IMG/VR virus record: IMGVR_UViG_3300045922_000842
Span: 1 to 54,421 of that record
Length of the DNA stretch: 54,421 nucleotides
Source of the DNA: a virus
Strand: one strand, 5' to 3'
Both the position numbers and the translations under genes were made by a program. Under the pieces are notes generated by a model, which was not told the origin of the DNA, did not search any database, and saw only the letters and a program-made list of their open reading frames with translations. Below are positions 47,767-54,421 of the stretch, piece by piece; the stretch's first letter is position 1; every line of letters begins with the position of its first letter.

Positions 47767-48294
47767 TTAAAATCCAAAATTTTTCTCGGGCCACTTAGAT
47801 TTAATAACCTTTTTATCTTCATCACTAAGTCTAGAGCTTAGTAGATCGTGAAGTGTTTCTACAGGAGGTTTAGGATCGGTTAAAACTCGCCCGGCCAGTG
47901 CTTCTATTGCCTGAAGCATGACCTGAGCCGTCTTTCCTTCGGCTAAGTGGTACACAACATCCCCGTTCCTGTTAAAGTACTTGGTTATGACTAGATTGGG
48001 TCTAGAAAAATAATGAGCCGTCCCTGGCTCAGTCAAACTCGTCTCTCTCCTAAGACTGCTCGCCCTCGAAACCCACAAAAGGCGAGGATAAAACGCTGTA
48101 ACCCTATCTCCCTTATCATAACCCTTTGTGTGGATGAATGCAAGGGGTATTTCGTGTCCGATCATGTTTGAGGTAATAAAATCATATCCAGTGTCGTCAA
48201 GGATGCCCTTCATCTGGTTTATTAAACTTCGGTAAGTATCCTTACCTGGCCTAAACTCGCCCCAGGTAGTTTTATTTAGCTTGAGCGGGGCCAA
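47767..48294 (-). CDS. hypothetical protein (TTG start)
   Basis: 175 residues; TTG at 48294 is supported by GGGAG 6 nt upstream. 'DFITSNMIGHEIPLAFIHTKGYDKGDRVTAFYPRLLWVS' resembles a compact alpha/beta fold but lacks the peptide deformylase motifs I looked for. The C-terminus is helical ('LHDLLSSRLSDEDKKVIKSKW'). Overlaps the next gene by 23 nt. Confidence 0.55.
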   Translation of the reverse strand: MAPLKLNKTTWGEFRPGKDTYRSLINQMKGILDDTGYDFITSNMIGHEIPLAFIHTKGYDKGDRVTAFYPRLLWVSRASSLRRETSLTEPGTAHYFSRPNLVITKYFNRNGDVVYHLAEGKTAQVMLQAIEALAGRVLTDPKPPVETLHDLLSSRLSDEDKKVIKSKWPEKNFGF

Positions 48295-48784
48295 CCCATA
48301 CTCCCTTTAAAACCAATAAAAAGCCGTCTTCCCCCGTCTGTTCGTTTACCGAATGCGTAAGCCCTTCCTGAAAGGAAACATAGGACAGCCCAAACCTGCC
48401 TTCTGTTGGTTTTCCGAAGGTGTGGGCGTAGCGAGACAGGGCAATCGTAAGCACTTGATCAAAGAAGTAGTTAAAGTAAGCAGGCTGGTTCAACGCCGCC
48501 TCGACCTCGGATGCAGGTACGAAAAGGCGATATAGGGCCGTAGTTGGCTTCTGAGCCCTTAATTTCACACTGACGGCGGCTGGGGGTGGCAGCTTCAGGG
48601 GATCGTCGCTTGTAGGGGCTAATAGAGCGCCACCGCCGCCGGCAATCTCGATAGTAGGCACTTCTAGCTCGCCTGCGTCGTTTAAAGCAGCTGGAAATAC
48701 GTTTTGGTTCAGTTCAGCCAATTTCTTGGCATATCGGGTAAATAATAGCTTATTGGCTTTCTCGGCCATCTCTTTGTATGTCAT
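48272..48784 (-). CDS. hypothetical protein
   Basis: 170 residues: helical N-terminus, a Gly/Pro-rich middle ('IAGGGGALLAPTSDDPLKLPPPAA') and a C-terminal domain ('PAYFNYFFDQVLTIALSRYAHTFGKP', 'EDGFLLVLKGVW'). More GC-rich than most neighbours. AAGGAGACC precedes ATG. Not recognised. Confidence 0.55.
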   Translation of the reverse strand: MTYKEMAEKANKLLFTRYAKKLAELNQNVFPAALNDAGELEVPTIEIAGGGGALLAPTSDDPLKLPPPAAVSVKLRAQKPTTALYRLFVPASEVEAALNQPAYFNYFFDQVLTIALSRYAHTFGKPTEGRFGLSYVSFQEGLTHSVNEQTGEDGFLLVLKGVWVGPAQAK

Positions 48785-48962
48785 CTGGTCTCCTTGTCAC
48801 TTTTGCGTTTTTAAGCAAGTTAATCACTCCACCCATTACTTCCAGGGCTAGAATGACCAGTACTAAGTTTACAAGTGACAGAACATAAGGGTAGGGCACT
48901 CCAAGAATTACAGACATTAGGAAGGAAGCACCGGCCACAATTACAAATAAAGCATATCTCAT
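48750..48962 (-). CDS. small two-TM membrane protein
   Basis: 70 residues with two hydrophobic helices (about 4-22 and 27-48), then a charged cytoplasmic tail ('KNAKVTRRPDDIQRDGRESQ'). It shares a base with the upstream stop and overlaps the next gene by 35 nt. A second lysis or anti-holin role is possible but unproven. Confidence 0.55.
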   Translation of the reverse strand: MRYALFVIVAGASFLMSVILGVPYPYVLSLVNLVLVILALEVMGGVINLLKNAKVTRRPDDIQRDGRESQ

Positions 48963-49240
48963 TAGAACTCCCAGGTATAGGATATTTTTTGATCTTGTAC
49001 GGATTTAATAACCAGTCCCACGTTCCCAAGGATTTTCTGGGTGTCTTTACCTACGTTTTTATTTAGAAAATCCTGGAACATCTTATCTATCTCCAACTGT
49101 ACCATCAGTGCCTCCGCAGCTTTTTGGACTGCGGTGGTTTCTGTGTTCGCTAGAACAAATGGCGCGCTAGTTAAAAGTACGAAGGCTGTCAATGCGCCCA
49201 TTATTAGTCCTCGAATCTTTGAACTCAACAGGTACTGCAT
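48962..49240 (-). CDS. secreted small protein
   Basis: 92 residues from ATG 49240 (GGGAG upstream; an inner ATG at 49201 also has GAGG). A Sec signal 'SKIRGLIMGALTAFVLLTSAPFVLA' is cleaved before 'NTETT', leaving a helical periplasmic protein of about 60 residues ('AAEALMVQLEIDKMFQDFLNKNVGKDT'). It overlaps the ClpP-like protease gene, so a joint envelope function is likely. Confidence 0.6.
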   Translation of the reverse strand: MQYLLSSKIRGLIMGALTAFVLLTSAPFVLANTETTAVQKAAEALMVQLEIDKMFQDFLNKNVGKDTQKILGNVGLVIKSVQDQKISYTWEF

Positions 49241-49961
49241 CTTCAAGTGCTCCCTTTGTTGGTACAACTAAAGCTAACCTATCTACAAATCCTAGCTTAA
49301 AAGCGTCTGGTCCGTCAAGCCATAATTCATCCCTAGAAAGCTGTTTAAATTTAACATACTCCATTTTACTCCGAGAAACTGCGTGTTGGTCAAAACGATC
49401 CACGTATTTGTTGATTGTTTTTAACAAGCTGGACATTTCTTCTAATGTTCCTTTTAGTCCACCAGAGGCGGGGTGAAACATGATAATAGCTTTTTCGCCG
49501 GAGTATCGGGTTTTACCTGCCTGTAGGATGTGTGCCCCCATTGAAGCACATAAAAGTTTACAGTATGTATTAATTACCATTGGAGATGAGTTTATATAAG
49601 CAATCAATTCAGCTCCAGCAAAAACACTGCCGCCCGGACTGTCGATAACCAACAAAGCCTCTCGGTACCCCCGCATTCTAATTTGCTCTAGTCTAGCCAA
49701 CGTTAAAGCTACGCTTCTAGGATTTACGGAGCCAGCTAAAACAGCAATCTGATCTAAATCAATACCCAATCTTACAACCTGCAGTTGTTCCGGTGCAGCC
49801 TTAACAGACAAGTTTTCTTTTGATTTGGTATTCGGCACAGAAAAAGGAATTAAGACTTCTTCTTGAGTCACCAGACCTGAGTTATTATTGATAATAGCTA
49901 AGGTTATTGGTAAACCTATAACCAACACCAAAGCAATCCCTAAAACAATATATCTTGACAT
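49167..49961 (-). CDS. membrane-anchored ClpP/SppA-class serine protease
   Basis: The 264-residue protein has an N-terminal membrane anchor (residues 4-25) and a crotonase-fold protease domain. Oxyanion loop 'DSPGGSVFAG' (107-116), nucleophile Ser140 in 'CASMGAHILQAG', His163 in 'MFHPASGG' and probably Asp211 in 'LSRDELWLDG' form the ClpP-like set. Anchored versions resemble SppA/NfeD-type proteases facing the periplasm. Substrate unknown. GGAGG before ATG; divergent from the packaging genes. Confidence 0.8.
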   Translation of the reverse strand: MSRYIVLGIALVLVIGLPITLAIINNNSGLVTQEEVLIPFSVPNTKSKENLSVKAAPEQLQVVRLGIDLDQIAVLAGSVNPRSVALTLARLEQIRMRGYREALLVIDSPGGSVFAGAELIAYINSSPMVINTYCKLLCASMGAHILQAGKTRYSGEKAIIMFHPASGGLKGTLEEMSSLLKTINKYVDRFDQHAVSRSKMEYVKFKQLSRDELWLDGPDAFKLGFVDRLALVVPTKGALEDAVPVEFKDSRTNNGRIDSLRTFN

Positions 49962-49974
49962 AGTACCTCCAAGC

Positions 49975-49994
49975 TATTAACATATACTATGAGA
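49975..49994 (+). promoter_or_regulatory. ATTAACATATA element in the divergent region before packaging genes
   Basis: Exact ATTAACATATA followed by CTATGAGAAAC, in the 139-nt gap between the divergent protease (-) and packaging (+) genes. It lies about 115 nt from the first + ATG, unlike the other copies, so it is more likely a transcription signal than a ribosome-binding feature. Confidence 0.4.
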
Positions 49995-50100
49995 AACGAA
50001 AAAACAAGGGGCAATGTGCTATTGCACAAAAAAATTTTAAACAAGCCGTCACGTTAAGTAGTAATCTCAAGTTGGTCCGATATGGAAATTGGAGAGTTTT

Positions 50101-50364
50101 ATGATTAAAAAACTAGATATAGTTTTGACGGTAGCCATTGCTTTGGGCATTCGCGCCCTTATTGATATGAGTATTGCCCAAGCCCTAGTAGCACTCGGTT
50201 TCCTTGGCGTACTCGCCTATACTAAGTATTTAGAAAGCAAAAAACAACCAGACTATGTTAGTATGTTTAAAAGTGAGCTTGACGACGTAAAAAGCAAAAT
50301 GTCGTCACTTTATGTTAAACAAGCCGTAAAAACTCAGAATACCGAAGGTAAGAGATTTTTCTAA
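50101..50364 (+). CDS. small membrane protein at the head of the packaging operon
   Basis: ATG 50101 has GGAGAG 4 nt upstream. 87 residues with two hydrophobic stretches (about 5-24 and 26-42), then a charged helix ('KSELDDVKSKMSSLYVKQAVKTQ'). Shares a base with the next start. A role as an inner-membrane or lysis-related protein is possible; no family recognised. Confidence 0.55.
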   Translation: MIKKLDIVLTVAIALGIRALIDMSIAQALVALGFLGVLAYTKYLESKKQPDYVSMFKSELDDVKSKMSSLYVKQAVKTQNTEGKRFF

Positions 50365-50777
50365 TGAGTAATGTAATTGATATAAACGAACTCCGTAAAA
50401 AAGCGGAGTCTATTTCTAAACCAAAAGACTTAAAAGCTTTTATTGAAGCTCAGCATGAACTCATTGGTAAGTTACAAAGAGATTTAATTTTTCTTCAAGA
50501 CAAACTCAAAGATGCTGAAAGATTGCTTCTATCCGCACCTAAGACTCAGCTATCAGTTAGTCCAGAGGAAATGATTTGTATTGAACAAATTGAAATGCTG
50601 CGCAATAGGTCTTATGGTCGAGAGCTTTCTTTGGATGAAGTAAAGCGCCTTGATTTGCTTGTTAAAAACCTAAGACTTATTCGTGAACAATCAACCCAGG
50701 TATTAAATACTACCGCATACGAACATATTAAGGAAGATGAGCTCCTCTCAATTGCCGCAAAAAGCGAGGATAGATAA
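50364..50777 (+). CDS. terS: probable terminase small subunit
   Basis: 137 residues: an N-terminal coiled coil ('IEAQHELIGKLQRDLIFLQDKLKDAE') and a C-terminal 'ICIEQIEMLRNRSYGRELSLDEVKRLDLLVKNLRLI', a pattern I associate with small terminase or packaging proteins. It overlaps the large terminase by 41 nt. A classical N-terminal HTH is not obvious, so the call rests on position and that pattern. Confidence 0.6.
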   Translation: MSNVIDINELRKKAESISKPKDLKAFIEAQHELIGKLQRDLIFLQDKLKDAERLLLSAPKTQLSVSPEEMICIEQIEMLRNRSYGRELSLDEVKRLDLLVKNLRLIREQSTQVLNTTAYEHIKEDELLSIAAKSEDR

Positions 50778-52206
50778 GAGGCAAGCCGTCGCAGAGCTTT
50801 GGCGACGCGGCACTTTAAAATGGAAGTTGTATCCACACCAGTTGGAAATGTACGACTTTATTCATAACAACCCTGCTCCAGTATTAGTAATTGCCTCTAG
50901 CAGACAAATCGGTAAATCAACACTGTCTACCCTACTTGCTGTAGAAGAGTGCATTAAAAAACCAAATAGCATTGTTAAATTCGTTGCTCCTAAAGTAAAA
51001 GACATTAGGCGCATTATTGCACCAATTATAAGAGATTTAACAAAAGATTGCCCACCAGATGTCAGGCCAAAGTATAATACGCAGGATCATATTTATAGAT
51101 TTCCTAACGGAAGTGAAATTCAGTTAGCTGGTACAGATAATGGGCATGCAGAATCTATTCGCGGTACTAAAGCTAATTTGTGTATTATTGACGAAGCTGG
51201 GTTTTGTGATGACTTAGATTACGTTGTCAGTTCAGTTTTAGTTCCGACACTCACGACGACCGGTGGAAAAATTATAATGATTTCTACTCCATCTAAATCT
51301 CCTGACCATCCTTTTATGGAGTTTATGGCGGAGGCTGAAGCCGAGGGTAGATTCATTAAGCGAACTATTTATGACAATACAATGTTGTCTAGGGAGCAAA
51401 TTAAAAAGATTGCGGAAGCTATCGGCGGAGAAGACAGTGTTGACTTCAAACGAGAATATTTAGTAGAAAAGATTATTTCTGAGGACGATGCGGTAATTCC
51501 TGAGTTTACTGACGAGTTGCAGAAAAAAATTGTTGTAGAAACTACTCGGCCTCCATTTTTTGATTCTTATGTTTCGATGGATATTGGTGGTCGAGACTTA
51601 ACTGTTGTATTATTTGCTTTTTACGATTTTTTGGGCGGTAGGACTGTTATTGAGGATGAGCTTGTTTTTAACCGTAAAATCTTAACGGACGAGCTTGCTT
51701 ACGCAATTAAAGAAAAAGAAGAGACGCTGTGGGCACACCCTATTACCAAAGAACCACACAGACGAATACTGCGAGTTGCGGACAACAATAATATTATTCT
51801 TCTTAATGATTTAGCGGCTAAGCATGAAATTGCTTTCGTACCAACTGCAAAAGATAATAAAATTGCCGCCCTTAATAATATGCGAATGATGCTAAAAACT
51901 GGTAAAATCATTATTAATCCAAGATGTAAAACTCTTATTAGTCACCTTAAAGGTGCAATTTGGAACAAAACTAAAACAGATTTTGCTAGAAGTACCGACA
52001 AGGGTCACTACGATAGCGTATCTGCAATGATGTATTTAACTCGAAATATTAATTTGACAAAAAACCCGTATCCTGGTAACTATAGTTTTAGTGGAAAAGA
52101 AAGCGTTGTCTTCTTACAAAAAGAAGAAACTCTTTCTAATTTCGAGCGACAACTAGTTGAAAAGACCAAATCTTTTAAACTTTACAGCCGCTGGAAAAAA
52201 AACTAG
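50737..52206 (+). CDS. terL: terminase large subunit
   Basis: The 489-residue packaging ATPase-nuclease has Walker A 'SSRQIGKST' (54-62) and Walker B 'LCIIDEAG' (148-155). Coupling is suggested by 'IISTPSKSPDHPF'. The RNase H-like nuclease has 'SMDIGGRDLTVV' for the first Asp and 'HYDSVSAMMY' for the last. It packages DNA into the procapsid through the portal. The start ATG follows GGAAG with no spacing, so translation is probably coupled to the small subunit. Confidence 0.92.
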   Translation: MSSSQLPQKARIDKRQAVAELWRRGTLKWKLYPHQLEMYDFIHNNPAPVLVIASSRQIGKSTLSTLLAVEECIKKPNSIVKFVAPKVKDIRRIIAPIIRDLTKDCPPDVRPKYNTQDHIYRFPNGSEIQLAGTDNGHAESIRGTKANLCIIDEAGFCDDLDYVVSSVLVPTLTTTGGKIIMISTPSKSPDHPFMEFMAEAEAEGRFIKRTIYDNTMLSREQIKKIAEAIGGEDSVDFKREYLVEKIISEDDAVIPEFTDELQKKIVVETTRPPFFDSYVSMDIGGRDLTVVLFAFYDFLGGRTVIEDELVFNRKILTDELAYAIKEKEETLWAHPITKEPHRRILRVADNNNIILLNDLAAKHEIAFVPTAKDNKIAALNNMRMMLKTGKIIINPRCKTLISHLKGAIWNKTKTDFARSTDKGHYDSVSAMMYLTRNINLTKNPYPGNYSFSGKESVVFLQKEETLSNFERQLVEKTKSFKLYSRWKKN

Positions 52207-52527
52207 CAGCGAACTCCACCTGGGACCGTCAAAAAATGGCTTAGACTTGTATGAGAGAGCCGGATATAGATGCCGCACCCACGGGGACATGCATCACTAG
52301 GAAACGAGCATTAAGTTCCTAGCGGAAAGCCTGGCTGGAGAGTCCGTAAGGACACAGTAGTAAGCAATCGGTACAAGCGAACTTACTATAAGCGAAGACA
52401 ATTTGAGTCCGTTTAGTGACAGTTTCAAGGTCGCTAGACCATCGACTCCAGGGATTGGGGTGAAATCTTGTCGTACTTAACCTCAATCCTCGGTTGAAAA
52501 CAGTAAAACTACGACTGTTTATTCAAC
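52207..52527 (+). ncRNA. structured RNA region between terminase and portal, about 320 nt
   Basis: No gene fits here. Successive stems on the + strand are CTAGGAA/TTCCTAG (52297-52322), GTCC-GTAA-GGAC (52342-52353), TAGTAAG/CTTACTA (52358-52388), GAGTC/GACTC enclosing GGTC-GCTA-GACC (52405-52448), GGATTGGGG/CCTCAATCC (52452-52489) and a bulged GTTGAA+AACAGT/ACTGTT+TTCAAC hairpin (52493-52527). It is more GC-rich than the flanking AT tract. Strand is assumed from the genes. It could be a packaging RNA, ribozyme or leader; I do not recognise a family. Confidence 0.6.
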
Positions 52528-52636
52528 TAGTATATAATATATGATATATAGACCGAGGTGCGTTTAAAATTATATAGGCTTTTTTAGGATAAAATTAATA
52601 ATATTAATAGTATACCATAATATATTTAAAAAATAA

Positions 52637-52665
52637 TTGTCTTGAAATAATGTCAGTGTTATAAT
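52637..52665 (+). promoter_or_regulatory. sigma70-type extended -10 promoter upstream of portal
   Basis: -35-like TTGTCT (52637-52642), a 17-nt spacer and a perfect -10 TATAAT (52660-52665) preceded by TGT (extended -10). It lies in an AT-rich tract of about 160 nt after the structured RNA. Confidence 0.65.
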
Positions 52666-52672
52666 TAAGCTT

Positions 52673-52692
52673 ATTAACATATAAATCGAGGT
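52673..52692 (+). promoter_or_regulatory. ATTAACATATA element before the portal
   Basis: Exact ATTAACATATA followed by AATCGAGGTAC, which contains the portal ribosome binding site. It lies 7 nt downstream of the TATAAT box, so it would be near the 5' end of the transcript from that promoter, or a separate promoter. Confidence 0.45.
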
Positions 52693-52696
52693 ACTT

Positions 52697-54421
52697 ATGT
52701 CAGAATATTTCGCTAAGAAGCCAGCTTCAGAGGCAGCAGCCGTTATCCTTTCTAGATCTGAAGATTGGTTTAAGGGTTTGTATTCAAACGGATACTTCGA
52801 TAAAGTTAAAATGAGTTGGCTTGCATACCATGGAGCATACTATGGATCTGATCACTCCATCTCTTTTGGTGGTGAGCAGGGTGAACTAGCTCAAATGGCG
52901 GTAAATCACTATAGAAATATTGGTGATTTAATGTGTACCTTAATTACAAATACACGTCTTGCATATCGAGCAAGAGCTACTAATAGTGATAGTAAGTCAC
53001 TTATTCAAACAGATTTAGCAAATGGTCTATTAGATTACTATGTTCGTCAAAAACGAATCGAAAAGTACATTCAACACTCTGTAAAGCAGGCTGTAATTTT
53101 AGGAAGCGGGTACATTAAAGTTGACTGGAACGCCACTTCAGGCGAAATATATGATTATCATCCTGAAACTAATGCCCCAATCTATGAAGGTGACATTGAA
53201 TTTTCAAATTTAGAGCCATTTGATGTTGTTTTTGATCCTAATAAAGGATCAAATGACAAACACGAGTGGGTTGTTTGTCGATCCTTTAAAAATAAATACG
53301 ATTTGGCTGCAAAATACCCTGAATTTAAAACTAAAATTGAAAATTTAGGTACAAAATCAGATTTAATTAACTATAAAACAGGTTTTACACTAGCTTCTAC
53401 TGAAAAATCGGACGACGTACCAGTTTATGAGTTTTTTCATACTCGAACTGAGTCTCTACCTGAAGGTAGATACATGTTACTTTTGTCTCCAGACTTAGTT
53501 TTAATTGATATGCCTATGCCATATCGAAGATTGCCTATTTTTAGGATCGTTCCTGCTGAAATTATGGGAACTCCGTTTGGCTATACTTCAATGTTTGACT
53601 TATTACCACTCCAAGATGCGCTAAACTCATTATATAGCACTGTTTTAACAAACCAACACGCATTTGGTGTACAGAACATTTACATCCCAAGAGGAGCTGA
53701 CATCCAATATAAGGCACTAGAGGGTGGGTTAAACATTATCGAGGGTAATTCTGGAGCTGGTGAGCCTAAGGCAATGAACTTTACTCAGACTCCGGCGGAA
53801 GTTTTTAAATTTATTGAGATGCTAAAGAAGGAAATGGAAACTATCTCTGGAATGAACTCTGTAATCAGAGGTGATCCAGAAGCTTCTATTAAATCTGGTG
53901 CAGCAATGGCCTTAGTTCAATCTATGGCTTTACAGTTTATTTCTGGCCTACAAACTCAATACATCCACTTAGTTGAAGACATTGGTATGATGGTGGTTGA
54001 GCTATTAAGAGACTTTGCCACGGTTCCAAGAGTAGCTCTTATCGCTGGTGAAAGTAATTACGGTTATGTAAAAGAGGAGTTTACTGGTGACGATTTATCT
54101 GAAGTAGACAGAGTAATTGTAGATATTGGTAATCCAATTGCCGTAACAAATGCCGGTAAAATGCAAATGGCATCGGAACTTCTCCAATATGGTCTAGTAA
54201 AAACTCCAGAAGACTATTATACTGTTTTAAATACTGGACAATTTGCTTCTTTTGTAGAAGATCCACAAAAAAGTAATAACTTTGTAAAACGAGAAAACGA
54301 AAAGCTTCTTAGGGGTCAACCTGTTAGAGCTTTAGCTACTGATGCGCACACATATCACATTAGAAAGCACAAAGCCCTACTAGATGACCCAGACATGAGA
54401 GATTCTGAAAGTCCAGTAGTC
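52697..54421 (+). CDS. portal protein, 3' truncated by window end
   Basis: 575 codons are open from ATG 52697 (GAGG upstream) to the last base. The N-terminus reads 'SEYFAKKPASEAAAVILSR'. Portal features include 'GYIKVDWNATSGEIYDY', 'FEPFDVVFDP'-like 'LEPFDVVFDPNKG', 'PFGYTSMFDLLPLQDALNSLYST' (stem region) and 'ETISGMNSVIRGDPEASIKSGAAMALVQSMALQF', typical of podoviral portals. It forms the dodecameric DNA channel engaged by the terminase. Capsid and scaffold genes presumably follow outside the window. Confidence 0.88.
   Translation, partial: MSEYFAKKPASEAAAVILSRSEDWFKGLYSNGYFDKVKMSWLAYHGAYYGSDHSISFGGEQGELAQMAVNHYRNIGDLMCTLITNTRLAYRARATNSDSKSLIQTDLANGLLDYYVRQKRIEKYIQHSVKQAVILGSGYIKVDWNATSGEIYDYHPETNAPIYEGDIEFSNLEPFDVVFDPNKGSNDKHEWVVCRSFKNKYDLAAKYPEFKTKIENLGTKSDLINYKTGFTLASTEKSDDVPVYEFFHTRTESLPEGRYMLLLSPDLVLIDMPMPYRRLPIFRIVPAEIMGTPFGYTSMFDLLPLQDALNSLYSTVLTNQHAFGVQNIYIPRGADIQYKALEGGLNIIEGNSGAGEPKAMNFTQTPAEVFKFIEMLKKEMETISGMNSVIRGDPEASIKSGAAMALVQSMALQFISGLQTQYIHLVEDIGMMVVELLRDFATVPRVALIAGESNYGYVKEEFTGDDLSEVDRVIVDIGNPIAVTNAGKMQMASELLQYGLVKTPEDYYTVLNTGQFASFVEDPQKSNNFVKRENEKLLRGQPVRALATDAHTYHIRKHKALLDDPDMRDSESPVV

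Noticed and set aside
48820-49029. 69-codon - strand frame overlapping the two-TM protein
   Set aside because: It covers parts of two better supported genes in another frame and has no ribosome binding site.
52207-52527. Group I or group II intron between terL and portal
   Set aside because: Neither flanking gene is interrupted, and I could not find convincing P3/P7 core or domain V sequences.
1-54421. tRNA genes and CRISPR arrays
   Set aside because: I found no clover-leaf with a T-loop in the intergenic regions and no regularly spaced short repeats; the only tandem repeats are the coding ankyrin-like units.
1-54421. Integrase, repressor or other lysogeny genes
   Set aside because: No recombinase motif or CI-like HTH pair is visible. 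The LuxR-type HTH and HExxH peptidase alone do not show a temperate lifestyle.

Overview
This window is most of the genome of a lytic-type tailed phage, probably a podovirus, infecting an AT-rich Gram-negative host. The morphology call rests on a P22/T7-like head-to-tail adaptor, a very large tail nozzle/stabilisation protein and a run of Gln/Ala-rich internal virion (ejection) proteins, with no tape measure, sheath or tail tube seen. The Gram-negative call rests on Sec signal peptides, a lipobox lipoprotein and secreted proteins ending in outer-membrane-like beta strands. The window starts inside a tail fibre-like gene and stops inside the portal gene, so capsid genes are missing and it looks like one cut of a circular or permuted map. 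Base composition was judged by eye, not computed.

Layout. (1) 1-12.8 kb, + strand: fibre-like protein, accessory protein, holin, acidic protein, adaptor, nozzle, and four large virion/ejection proteins. (2) 12.8-15.7 kb, - strand: Lys-rich proteins in long overlaps, a secreted V/E/K-rich protein, a trypsin-like protease, an HNH nuclease, a zinc ribbon and a HExxH metallopeptidase. (3) 15.7-25.5 kb, - strand: replication and recombination (T5 A1-like metallophosphoesterase, family A DNA polymerase with an intein, AEP primase-helicase, ERF annealing protein, PD-(D/E)XK nuclease). (4) 25.5-34.5 kb: many small accessory genes, a UDG-like protein, a lipoprotein and secreted-protein pair, a roughly 260-nt structured RNA with its own promoter, a stand-alone LuxR-type HTH and a dUTPase. 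(5) 34.5-38.5 kb: class I ribonucleotide reductase (NrdA with a mini-intein, NrdB) and dCMP deaminase. (6) 38.5-50 kb: tightly overlapping small genes including a subtilase-like secreted protein, three tandem ankyrin-like proteins, a PcfJ-like protein, a MazZ/DUF5664-like nucleotide hydrolase and a membrane ClpP/SppA-like protease. (7) 50.1 kb to the end, + strand: membrane protein, likely small terminase, large terminase, a roughly 310-nt structured RNA region and the portal.

How it fits together. The - strand holds early and replication functions in overlapping operons. These appear to use host sigma70-like promoters of the form TTGAC(T/G)-N17-TATT(C/G)T, seen three times. The + strand virion genes carry a recurrent intergenic element, ATTAACATATA, that may mark a phage-specific late promoter. 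dNTP supply (RNR, dCMP deaminase, dUTPase) feeds a PolA/primase-helicase replisome. ERF plus a RecB-like nuclease gives recombination-based concatemer processing. Most notable are the two inteins, both placed inside catalytic motifs; two large structured RNAs; three different serine-protease folds; a 28-residue ankyrin-like tandem family; and several very small genes with strong ribosome binding sites.
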